A stretch of 64,000 nucleotides of DNA from Argopecten irradians (taxonomy: Eukaryota; Mollusca; Bivalvia; Pectinida; Pectinidae), in NCBI RefSeq assembly GCF_041381155.1, contig NC_091137.1, positions 23,667,655 through 23,731,654 of the forward strand, given 5' to 3'. The translations under genes and the position numbers were made by a program. Numbering within the stretch: the stretch's first letter is position 1; each line of letters opens with the position of its first letter. Below are positions 47,247-59,566 of the stretch, in pieces. The notes below the pieces were generated by a model. It was not told the DNA's origin and did not search any database. It saw only the letters and a program-made list of their open reading frames with translations.

Positions 47247-49345
47247 AAAACCCAGCTGTGGCAATGAAATACCAAATGCTGTATGATAGGTTTCGTGAAC
47301 AAATGAAGTACTTTGTTCTAAAATGTCTTTAATGTGTTATTTTATTAATCTTTTCTCGATTGAATATTCATAAAGGGCAACATAAAAAATGTTTTGCTTT
47401 TGCACTGCAAAATATGTAAATAAATCTTTGCTTTGCCTTTGGTGTAAAAAGCTTTGATTTCCTGTTTTTATTTAGTTGACATTCCCCAGAAATAAATTAG
47501 TAATCATTACCGTATTCTAATTATTTCTGTTTTAAAGAGTTCTAGTCCAAAGCAGGGGTAGTATGCAGTACTAAATTCATGGAATCAATATGGCAAAGAT
47601 ATGTCATTCTTTCTTGTGATTTTCAGAAAACAATAGTAAGTTTCCACATACCCTCGCATTGACCTTGCAGACATATTCGTTGAACCAGATTTTGTGGCGC
47701 CCAGGGTAAACGTTGTGTGTACGTAAGCTTATTTACAACTCATATGTTAGTGTAGTTATGAGGTATATCAATGGACAGAAATCGTACAGGAAAAAAAGAG
47801 AAGCTATTAGAGAGTTATTATCTAAGAAGACATTTGTATCGGGCATATCTTATAATATGTTATTTTTTGTAAGTGCATATTAAAAACCAACAAAAAATCT
47901 CTAATATTTCTTAAATAACTTCAGATGCGGTTTGAAATTGTGATGAACATATATGATATATACAACTTTGAAATAAAAGGGAAGTAACTACGTATACCTA
48001 TTGGCTTAACTGAATTCACAAATGGAGTTTTATCTCAATAACAAGCTTAAATTTACACCTTTTCACATTGACCATCATACAGTTATTACATGTTGGTAAT
48101 CCTTCCCCTGAACATAATGATGTAGAATTAAATGGTTTTACTATTGAAGCCTCGCTGTTGGTCTCCACATACTTTGCTAATGATTTTCCCGGTACAGGGT
48201 CGTTCCTAAGGAAAGTAAACCGAGTGGGCGTCCTCTGAACGGAGCTAATTGGAGGCTAGACCTAGTATATAAATAAACACAAAACTTTCTCACGGATTCA
48301 CCAAGCAGTGAAAGGCTTCAGACTGGAGCAAGAATGGTGTTTTAATAAGGTTTCATTTGATAATGTATCTTATGTAATTAATTTTAAAGCATTTTTGAAC
48401 GTCAAGTGCATTTGAATCGTTACAAGAAGGATATAAAATAAATGTGCATGCTTTTGCTGTCATTTAACAGATATAACGTAAATATCGATCTTTATTGTGG
48501 AATAGTTGCATAGTAACATTCTTTAATATTACACTTCAACTCATGATAAGGACAATTAAACTATCACAATTGAGTAGAAAGTGTAATATGTTCCTAGCCT
48601 GGACAAGGAAGACGACTTATAATATGATATATGATATCAGCTGTACCACTCAGAGAGGCGTTTCTTAAGTGTGACTAAGTGACATTGAGTACTTCAAATC
48701 AACAAATGGAAATCAAAGAAACTCAAATCAAATTATCGTATGCCTTTAAGCTTTATGCTGCATGGTTACATTTTGTTTTATTCTCCATACGAAAATACTA
48801 CAAAGGGTGTTAAACCTTTTATTGAAGCATTACTCAAATCTACATCAATGTTACTTCTGCAGAGCTTGCTTTAGGATGATGAATTTACATGTGCATTTCC
48901 ATCGTCTAAATGATAAACTGTCGATTTGTTACAGCAGTTATGTTGTTAACATTTCATCAAAATATTAATGAGTTTATACTCGATTAGAGGATAAAATAGC
49001 CATTTTACATTTGTCATAGTAACAGTATGCACAATAAGTGAATTTTAATCTAAAATAGCATTTTGCTTATTCTATAATGTACTTGGGTTATGAAACAAAT
49101 TATTTCTACGGTTGTGTAGATGTTTTTGATATGATTGCTCAATATAAACAGAATTTTCATCATAACACGATACTCACCTTTTATACTGTTTTGTTATGAA
49201 ATATAAATCAAAGGTCCCGTTTTCTCAAAATGTGACGTAATTCTTGCATATAAATGACGTTAAAATTAATACTTGTTCAATTGGGAAGATTACATATTGA
49301 AAAGACTTATCACGTATATGACTAACTAGACACTTCTTTTGTATT

Positions 49346-49492
49346 TGCATATTGCAGTTATCAGTCCTTGCGGTTAGGAATTAATTGAGACATGTGTTTG
49401 CAAACGTAAAGTCGAAAACGTCAATGATGTCCACAGAATAATTACGTCACACTGGCTACCTACCTGCAAGTGAGCTAACTCTATAATATGCA
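49346..49492. mobile_element. MITE family C, copy 3
   Basis: Ends TGCATATTGCAG and CTCTATAATATGCA with CTTGCGGTTAGG / CCTACCTGCAAG arms. More diverged than copy 1. Confidence 0.7.
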
Positions 49493-50779
49493 ATGCCTGA
49501 AAAGCTTTGCGGGAGGCGTTGATACTAATGTCAATCATGTAAAGTTTACCTCCACGTTTCGTGCCTGACTGATTCAAAGGTTATATATCCTGCGACATTT
49601 AGGCTGTATTTTGGCCATTTTAATGTGACAAAATGACAATTGAGAACAGGGGATAAACGTGTCAATTTATGAATTCAAGTTTAACCAGATGGCTCTCATG
49701 TGTCGTATTTGTTGGCATATCGCTTAGAAAATGAATAAATTTAAACACCCTTACAGTGAGGGTAATATGTAGAATGTCATCAGTGCAAAATGAAGCTAAC
49801 AAATCTGGCTACATGTCAACTTCGTCTGGAAATCCGCTATTTTATGAAAGATTAGGGGTTTTGAAAATATGTTAATACGTAAAATAAGATAATTTATATG
49901 GTTATAGAAAAATAATGTAATAACGCATAAACGCTGATGCGTAAGACATAAGCGGATGAAAGTGTTTTTAAAATTCGTTCTGTGGTAATTAGTTATCAAC
50001 CACATGCCGCATGATGGTTAATGTCAGTCTCCAGATTGAGCAAATACGACTGGTATACACAATGTAGTGACGTTCAAAACATAACCATTTCATCACTAAA
50101 ATGAAAAATTTACCAGATAATTTACCGTGAGTATCTAATATACAAGCCATGTGGATTTCTGATATCATGCAAGTGGTATTCAGTTTTATTATATGAAATC
50201 TACCGACGCACCCTAACACTAAGAGTCTACAGCCCTGGATTAAATGTACAACAGCCATATGAAGCTTGTTAACCTGTCGAGGAGGTTGATAGATGCGGGG
50301 GTGGAGGCCGGAGGGTGAGGGGAGGGCGTTTCTGTTGTTCAAACAAGGAATGGAATATGCTATAAAACATCTCCGACAATTAATGTAATTATTAAAAAAA
50401 TAGTCAGTATATGGTTTGTATTTTGTGTCATATGTTTCGACGTCTGATATGCAAAAATTAATGGTTATTTATGAGGATGAAGCCGAAATCGAGATAGAAA
50501 GTTCGCCAACATGAAATCTGCCGATTTATTGATACTTACTGTAGTTACTCCCACATATGTAACGTATAGCAAGGAATCAATATATTAATATATTAATTAG
50601 CAGAACAAATCTATAAATACACCTGTTTTGAATATCAGAACCAAAACATCTTTTTTTTATAAATATACAACCCAAATACTTTCTGATAAGCTTTGTTGAA
50701 ACTTGTAACCCCCTGTGTGTCTGTGAGGACAGGCATTGTCAGCATTGTGTATTAATATATCAGGTGGCTGTATGGAGTG

Positions 50780-50787
50780 TTTATAAG
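50780..50787 (+). promoter_or_regulatory. TATA box of the downstream leader gene
   Basis: TTTATAAG about 140 bp before the ATG at 50928, leaving a 5' UTR of roughly 110 nt. Confidence 0.4.
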
Positions 50788-50927
50788 GAGGGCTTTCCTG
50801 GCCTGTGTCAGCGTACTTAGGTCTAGTTTAAAGCGTCCCGTCGACTGCTTCCAGCTTCATACCGTTATCAAACGGTCTCGGAGGAGGGAGAGCGTAGTAC
50901 ATTAGCAGCTGCCTGCACCTTACGGCA

Positions 50928-51477
50928 ATGGCAGGGCTATGTTTTGGTGTTTTACGGTGGGTTGTTTTAGTGACATGTATATGGGGTGCAATCTCGAAAC
51001 CTAGAAGCATTGCTAATGAAAAGCCACAGAAAGATGCGGTCACAGCAAACTGGTTTAGAATGTTTAATGCTAAATTCAGGCTTTTGGAACGAAAGATAGA
51101 TTTGGATTTTAAGATCTTAGGCCAAACTCTTAGAGAAGAATTAAAGGGAAGAATAGGTGGCGGAAATATACCCCGTCCACCGATACCGAATACTGATGGA
51201 ATTGAGGAGGCGATATCTCAGCTAAAGTTTGAAATTCAAACTCTTCAAATGGATATGAAGCAAATGGCATCGAATCAACTAAGGTTTGAAGCGAACTTTA
51301 TGTCAGCTTTGGAAAATAGTACCGCTACATTACAGAACAAATTCAACGATGTATCCGAGGTTCTGACGGCCGTGTCGGACAACGTTGACAGTTTGAACAA
51401 TTCCATTGTGGCCTTGACTGAGACAATCGACAACCTTTCCATGGAACCCAAGGTCACCACACCAGCACCAACACCAA
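50928..51477 (+). CDS. First exon of another secreted coiled-coil leader gene (SRCR/mucin family paralog), partial
   Basis: MAGLCFGVLRWVVLVTCIWG is a signal peptide. The following TANWFRMFNAKFRLLERKID aligns with KNWLDVYENKFKLMETEIG of the gene at 32359. A long coiled coil with N-glycosylation sites follows, ending VTTPAPTPS and donor GTAAGT at 51478, phase 1, exactly like its paralog. It has no Thr/Pro tract. I see no SRCR, FN3 or cysteine exon in the remaining 12.5 kb, so intron 1 is very long or the gene is incomplete. Confidence 0.7.
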
Positions 51478-53753
51478 GTAAGTTCTCCTCCTCAAAATTG
51501 TCATATCTATATAAAAATGGACCACGTGATGAAATGGTCATGCTGTGAAACTCCTTGATCTATATCTCTTTTATCAACCTTGAACTTCGAAGCACTTAAG
51601 AATGCCGTCAACTATAAGCATGTGGAAGAGCGATCATGTTTCACGTTCTATTCTTTATATTGCATCCACTTATGTTAATTGATCATAGATGTCTATAACG
51701 TTAGCGTTTGATACCAGACACCAAACATTGATACCATCAAAATTATCTTAACAACGACTTTTTTTTACAGGTCGATGTGAGAGTGTTATTTTCCTAAACC
51801 TTTGATTGTTTCTTGTTCTTTTGCGCAATATTTCTTTTATAGTATTCACGACTGTTGTTTTATATAGTGCATTCAGCAGATAAAGCTACATACAATGTAT
51901 CAAATGTCTATGCATGTCGATATGTATTGCACGGTACTGCATGGATAACAATAATATGCTTATACTCAACATAAATAGCTTAAATAAACGATGTATAAGT
52001 TCAACACTTACAGGTATTTAAGTGTTATGTAGGCACTTTTGCTCTCTTTATTGACACAAATGTGAATGACAAATTGAAAACCATTCAAAACATCTGTTTC
52101 AACAAGTTAAGTAACATTTCATAAACTATCAAATCGACAGATTGCAATAGCATAAGTCAGTCATTTTTGTCTTTAACATGACTAAAATGTAAATTAAGTT
52201 AATAATAAAAAGTGAAAATTGCTCACAATGTCTGTACCACAGATACCGTATTTAGCACAAAATTTGCCTCCAAAATCTTTTTTGAATGCAACCTAAAACA
52301 CCTTGAATCCTTTCCAATACTTTATAACTTTGACGAAAGAATTGATATTTTTCGATCCCAATAATTTACATAACAACGGACGTGTATGTCCTACGTGTGT
52401 GGTTCAGTGTTTAAATAACATTACCACCACAAAAGGACTTCTATAACTGACAACCCCATTCTATAGTGTGTCTTTCAGATAATCTTACTGCAGTATTTTT
52501 AGTTGAAGAATAGAATGATATGTCGATATGTGAGGTCATTATCTTCATGGCCAGTGTGAAAGGTCACTCCATTGGGCAGTTTATTTATAAAAAGATGTGT
52601 AATGTACGTATCGCGAGAGAGGTATCAAAGCTATATTAACAGTAAGAGAAAAGTGAATAACATGGAAGCGGGATACCTTATCTAGCGAAAACAGTTGGTA
52701 TATATGAAAAACACGAAAAGATGTGTAAAGCAACAGGGAGTCTTCATGAAGTGTCTGGTTAAGTAGTGACCGGTAGAAAAAGGCTTATATATCAAACGAT
52801 GTACGTACATTGTATGTATCGGTGAAAACGGCCATCGCACGGAAAATTTTAATGTTTAAACATTTTATCTGATCTAAATAATTAGAGATATGCTTTAAGT
52901 ATCTCGGTGTAACACATTTTATATATGTAGTAATATCAAGGGGAAATGTTTATCGATCAAAGCGATCTTTGGTTAAATTTCTGAATTGCGAAACTTCAAA
53001 AAATAAAGATTAAACACTACAATTATGACGTCAAAGGGCAGGGGAATAATGTTACGGATCTGTGTCAGCGAACTCGTTCAGTACAAAGATGTCACGGGTA
53101 CTAGTTGCCGCAGTTGAAATACAATTAGTTCTGGAAGGTAGTGAATGTCACTTACAAGTTTTAGAGAAAATAAAAAAGGAATTCACTCACGCATGAAGAG
53201 CCTGGTTTAACATTATTGCATCAATAATGACACCCAAGCAGTCGTTACCATGGTGCAGCTTTAAATTATTTATATAGTTGCTTTACAGACATGGTGGCAT
53301 TGATGAATAAAGTATTGGATCTATAACACTGTGCTATTCTGTTTGTGTGCATATATGAAGTGTTATTTGAAAAGGAATTGTTATTCAATTCTAAAAGATA
53401 TTGCATGTTTGGAATACTTTTGCATGTCAACATGTGATACTTATGTGCATTTCTTTATTCAATACCGTTGAATATCACCATATGTATATGATCAAAGGTT
53501 TTTTATTTAAAATATTCGTGTATGAAATTCTTAATGATTTCGTATACTATTTACTAAAATAAATTTATTAACAATTTGATTTTAGCAACAGGTTTTTGAG
53601 AATATACGATGATTTTATCTTGACACTCTACGTCTTTGTAGATTTATGTTTTATCGTTGATTCTACTTTCTTCCTTTAAGCTTATCTAGATATGTCGTCT
53701 TAAGGGTTTGTGGCTGCTGAACCATGCTTACTATCTTATTTAAAATGAAGAAA

Positions 53754-53965
53754 TACTGTGAACCGGCTACTTAATTTCGCGATTTCCATTTCAAAACAAA
53801 TTTGCGAAGATTAACATTAGCTGATTTTGAAAACTGACTGTAAATTCCTATTAGAATCAATGGGGTGTATGTTATTGTTCGCGGAGATAGCATTTCGCGA
53901 ATTTACCTAGATTGCAAAATTAGCGAAAGTAGATTGCAAGCGAAAGAAAGTTGGTTTACAGTACC
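53754..53965. mobile_element. TTTCGCG-type MITE with TACTGTAAACC ends
   Basis: Begins TACTGTGAACCGGCTACTTA and ends TTGGTTTACAGTA. Inner TTTCGCGATTTCC and GCATTTCGCGAATTTACC. About 210 bp. Confidence 0.65.
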
Positions 53966-54867
53966 ATACAAACCATATTAAACAGCATATTCATATTTGC
54001 AGCATTACTGTGAGATAACGTATATTAATGTTAATAATGGGATCGGCTTTCATATACTGTATCTGTACATTATGATTAACAAACCCACGGAAATTTTCTC
54101 TGAAATACATTTGGTATAATCGTTTTAAGTGTTGACTCAGATTGCACTTAGTAGCTTAGTACTTTAACATGCCATCAGGATTAAAATAAGGTTTATAGTC
54201 ATATCGTGTTTATCATCTCCGCTTTCTCATTTAAATCCACATCCCTTATTTATGTTTGAAATATTACAGATTCTAGGGTATACTAATGTACTTAAAAGTC
54301 ATCTTAAAATCCTTCGAAATTGAGATTAGGAAATCCTGTTTCACCTCATCATTATATTAATCAATATCCGAATTGGTCTATGAATCCATCCCAAATATGA
54401 ATTACATCAAATTCAATTTATCCGATGATTCCTATTATAAGAAGGTACTTGCTGCACAGCTGCAGAACCGTGTGATATCCGGATAAGCGAATCCTGTATA
54501 TGATAAATTTCATAGAAAAAAGCCATGTATTACAAACACCACCGACATTTATATGACCTCATCCCATCTATGTGTCGTAGTCCAGTTAGATCACTGGAAT
54601 GGGGATTTTTATACTCTTATTGGTGCAAAATAAGTGATTATAAATCTTAAATATCTTATGTGTCTGAAATATGCAAGTAGGTAAAGGGAGGAATCATTTT
54701 CTCTTGATTTAAAAACTGACGTTAAAATGGGATGAGCCTGATCATCGTTTGAACAACTGGACCCAAATACTTAAAATAACAATTATCAACTGAAGATAAT
54801 CCTCAGGTTTACAATGATGGGAGGATTAGAGAATTTCGTCATGAAGGTTCCGTTACGTTGTAGTTGT

Positions 54868-55060
54868 AACATTTCGCGGAAGTGGAATGGAATTTATTCG
54901 CGGGCAATTATTTTCGGGATTTTACTATACAACCTTTTTGTGTTGTAAAACTAAGCATCTGGAAAAATGTCGCTGGTATTCCCGAATATGGGTGAATCCG
55001 CAAACTAAGCGAAATTGAAACCCCGCAAATATTAGTCATCCCGGTATTTGTCGCTCAGTA
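54868..55060. repeat. TTTCGCG-type element, diverged
   Basis: ATTTCGCGGAAGTGGAATGG, TATTCGCGGGCAATTATTTT, then CGCAAACTAAGCGAAATTG. Same compositional family as 53754. Confidence 0.45.
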
Positions 55061-58000
55061 CACCCTGATCAATTGATTTCCTTAACGTCGTAGTCTTTAC
55101 CTTTCCAATACTTTTGTAAATTTTCACTGAGAGCGACCTAAATAACATATGTGTTTGTATGCATTATTTTTTATTATTATTTTAAATTTTGCCCTGTGAC
55201 TTATCGCGGCAATACAATACGCTACTTCTGCATAGTGTCATATCAAGTATATAAAAACACACTGTATATAATGTGCTGGATGCTGATCGGATGCTATGAG
55301 CCCTTCTGTGGTATGCTTCAGCTGGATAACGCTATAATTTGACCATATGTGAACTAGCAACAGGGGAAAAACACACACGATACCACCATAGTATCTAAAA
55401 AAGCATATCAGTACCATTCATATGTATAAACGATCTTAGCTCTTTACAACACGTTAAGGAAAACAAAACAAAACTAAACCAATTCATTTTAGTTGCTGCT
55501 GGATTTCGGTGATTTCTGTAGATATTCCGACATTACACTCATCTGTCTAGCACAACATTGTTTATATATAAATCAATAAATACCCTATCATGATATCAAA
55601 AGCAGGTTTGAGTGATGCTTTTAGATTTGGTTGGTACAATTCCCAAACGTACGCCTTGCATAGTGTTAAACGATATGATATGTCGATTTGTATCATACGA
55701 ATTCTCCTATCGAGTTTTAGAGACTTGCTGAGTGACATTTTACTATTACAATTTCAGTATTAGATCCAGCTAGAAAAGGTTTCAATTGTTTGTTCACCAA
55801 ATCAGTAGCAACACTGTCTGAAAGCTGAGTAATAAGATATAGATAATGCAACAGCTATTACTTGTTTTTCTCTAGTGCTTTGGAAAAATATATACTTTCG
55901 CTCCTATCACATGTCATTTCATGGTAAGAAGAACGTTGCATTGAAAACTGATATTTTGATAAAACTCTTTTTATTATTTTTCTTTCGCTCAATACTAGGA
56001 TAAGGCTCCAATCAAGAATATTTCTGTTGTGATATATAGCTATTTGTTGTGCTCTTCTTAAGTAACTGTTTTTCCGAATGAGCCATTTAAAACATTGCAA
56101 GTCTTTTAGTTGTTTAATGTGTGTGTATTTTCCTGAAGATAGGTGATTGTCTATACAGTTACGGATTGTTGAATACTTTAACAGTTTTCAACCTTTGTAA
56201 TCTTAAGTAAGTTCAGACATACTGCAGTGATTTATTATATTAGTTTAGAACCCACACCAGTATCTAAAAAATATTCCGAATAATTGTGCTGTTCATTCGT
56301 CTTTTTGTATAGGCATTGATCTGTACGCTCGATTCAAGACCTATATAAAAAGACGACAGAACGACAGGATTACTCGGCACAAATGTGCCATTTATTACAA
56401 ATTCTCATGAATGCATATTTATTATCATTTTTTAATTTTGTTAGTATACATCGGTAACAATCGATTTGGAATAAAATTGTTCAATCCACTAAAGGCAAGA
56501 CATTTGACATTATTTAGTCCCTTGTTTGTCACAGTATCAAAGTGTTTATCCATTTGACATATTTTGCTGACGCCAAGCGAGCGCCCCCTTCCGGTGACCT
56601 ATTTAAGTTCTACTTGACATACTTGACAGAAGATTTCACGTCCATTTACCGGATTACTGGTACTCAAGATAACACATTTTCTCACAAAGCATCGTGGCTA
56701 AGAATATAACTGTAATGACACATCATAATATGGTAATATAAGTATTCGGTAAATTCAGTTTTGCAAACGTTATATGTAAAAAGAACCACTTTGAAATTTA
56801 GAAGTTACTTGATACAAGAACACGTAGTTATATGCTAATTTAAAGCTTTAATACATCTCAACACATACTTTTATTATGTACAAACTTTCCTAGGTACATT
56901 GGGATTACACACGTGCTGCCCTCATCGTAGATTGATAGATAATATCTCCTTTCTAAGTTAAACAAATCCATGTATTGTCAAGACAAAAATAGATTCAACA
57001 CAACATAAATATGAGGAAACCATTACCGATGAAATATTCATAAACTTCGTTAGGAATTAACAAAGAAGTTTTCTGAAAATATGCAACGTGGATTAGAACC
57101 AGACACTCCGGTAGAGTGAGGGTTGTCTTCTTAACCTATATCACTCCCACACCAATGTTTAGATATAACGTTTGTCACTCTTAATATCTTGTAACCGATA
57201 ACTTGTCATCTTTGGAAATCATTTTTTGCTACGTTGTTATTGAAAACAGATGATATTTTCGCATATTAGCGGTTTTCAATGTTCAGAATATGGTTTATAC
57301 ATATATAACCATATATCAATATGTCGTGGATCGAATGGAAGCACATGTTGGACTCGATCGAAAAATAAAATGTGCTAGCACATATTTTAACGCAATCGGA
57401 CCAAATGCTCGCGATCAAAGCCATGTCCTATCACAGAAAAAAGAACACTATGCAAGTGTTCTAACATATTGCAGCTACTATCAAATAACTTATGATTAAT
57501 AGTTATCAAATTCTAACGACAAGGAGGTAATAAAAATCGTAGTTCGAACATTAAAGATAAGTTTTTTTAAGTTGTACAAAATTTTCGCTCTGTATTTATT
57601 AACGATGTAGGTCCATACTTTTTATTTATACTTTTGTATTTCGTTCTGTAATAACGGATTCACACACATGCCAAAACATATAAACTAAATAGTTCTGTAA
57701 AACATATGTTATACGCTGTATAGAATCTCAGTCAGAAAACGTTCTTTATATTTATAAAATGATAAAAAAAACTTCCTTTTTCAATCTATGCATGTTCAGA
57801 TATGCAGGATAAGCACACTGAATGATATTTGTTTGTCTTTTGATAACCGGAGCGAATTAAAAGAAATGATATATCCGGTTTCTATGGGAATTCCTATCTT
57901 TGCTATAACTTTGCCTACCACACACCATTGGTTTTTCCGCTATTGCGAAAGTTTTCCGAGAGCTGACGTCCTAAATATTAGAATTTAGGTATTGCGCTAA

Positions 58001-59171
58001 TATTGCGAAATATAGAGTCAGCCCAGACTCTTTTGTAATACCACATATAGACCATGCCAACAGACTTCCAGCATGCTTACCTTGTTATCATGGGTTTCGA
58101 TCGATTCGTAATATTCCGTAAGGATGTGTAGATATACATTTGTACATATATTCTATTTAAAAAAGTGAAACCACATACCAAACACTCCAAGTATTATATA
58201 ACAATGATAATATAAAGTAACGCCATAATATAAAAACTAGGCCATTTGTAATTAGTATTACCATATATACGAAAACTCGTTGCCAATTACTTACTCAAAA
58301 TATACGATTTAACCCTTCATTGTAATAATTTTAAAGCGTTTTTATAATTCAAATATAAAAATCGAATAAAAATGGAGCAAAACAGACTTCTGCTAAATTC
58401 ACCAAATCTTCTGTCTACTTACTCCAGTGTGTCATTATGGAATAAACATTGTCAAAAGTGTCTCTAGTCGAAACTGATTTTCAATTTTGAAGAAGCAGTT
58501 GCAACCATTGTTCATCATATTCCTTTTGCTGATAAATAGTGACTTTTAGCGTATACCAATTCTCTAGGGTTTCAGGAAGTAGTATTACGATAGTAGATGT
58601 GAAGAAACTCCATCCCTAAACGAACACTTTAGTTAAGCAATTTGCTATGAACTCATGTCGTAGTAATTAGCATAGTTGAGATGAACGGTGATAATTTACA
58701 TGTACTTTTTACCACGGTACTTCGATAATACAAAACTACGAAACGGGACTCTTATATATATATATCTATGTCTATAAAGGATGAAATGAATATTTTTTGT
58801 GAACAGACATCTGTCCTATATCTATGCATATAGGTCACTTAACAAAGTGAAGTCCAAGAACGTGTCTGAACAGTCTGACTGACCCCGTGTTTTGGTCATA
58901 TAAGGTCACAGATACTTGTGTCTTGGTAAAGTGTTTAGTCCCTAAAGTACTTCATATCCGTTGAAGTATCAGACACCAACACATTTAGCTACATGTAAGT
59001 ACGTTAAATACAGTTCAAGGTTATAGTTATTGTACTTTGAATTATATTAGCGTCAGCAGAAAGTGCCAGTCACTTCTGTAAATAAGTGCAACTAGGTAAC
59101 AAATACATTCTTCGGAACTCCTAAAAATAATTATTGTGCAATTATTGTTTTTTCGTTATTTATATCTTTTT

Positions 59172-59252
59172 CGGGGTGTGGGAGGGGGAGGGGGAAGGGG
59201 GAGGGGTTGGGGGAGGGGGTGGGGGGAAGGGTTGGGGGAGGGGGGTGTTGAG
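59172..59252 (+). other. G-rich, G-quadruplex-prone tract
   Basis: About 80 bp of almost pure purine/G with more than ten runs of four to six G, such as GGGAGGGGGAGGGGGAAGG. The reading frames across it are compositional. Confidence 0.9.
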
Positions 59253-59566
59253 AGGGTCGCTAGTTTCCAAAATATTCTTTATAGTTCTATTGTCAATTAC
59301 CAGTTCTTGTTTGGGATTTTATATTTGAGTTTGGATCACTGTATGTGTAATAAGTATAGTCCATGTGACTGAGATAATTCGTTCCTTTTTTCCAGTGATA
59401 TTCCCTGATTCAAAGATATACATATGAACTGTTTTTTGTTGTTGTTGTTTTTTGTTCTGTTTTTGTTTTAAGGACATTGAATTCGGATATGATTTGGTTA
59501 TATTGCCCGTGTTTATGCTATGGCAATAGAGATCAAGGTAGTTTTTTGAATTTCCACATTGATCCA

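Larger units (their letters stand above)
47217..50927. other. Intergenic region between the two SRCR-family genes
   Basis: Contains poly(A) signals of the upstream gene, MITE C copy 3 and a TATA-like site. Small frames (48762, 49796, 49989) have no recognisable content. Confidence 0.5.
51478..59566 (+). other. Probable first intron of the leader gene, or intergenic
   Basis: AT-rich with no recognised exon. It includes TTTCGCG-type elements (53754-53965 and about 54868-55060) and a G-rich tract (59172-59252). Frames at 55151, 55858, 57290 and 57788 match nothing. Confidence 0.5.

Noticed and set aside
59134-59372. Gly-rich small proteins
   Set aside because: Translation of the G-rich tract.
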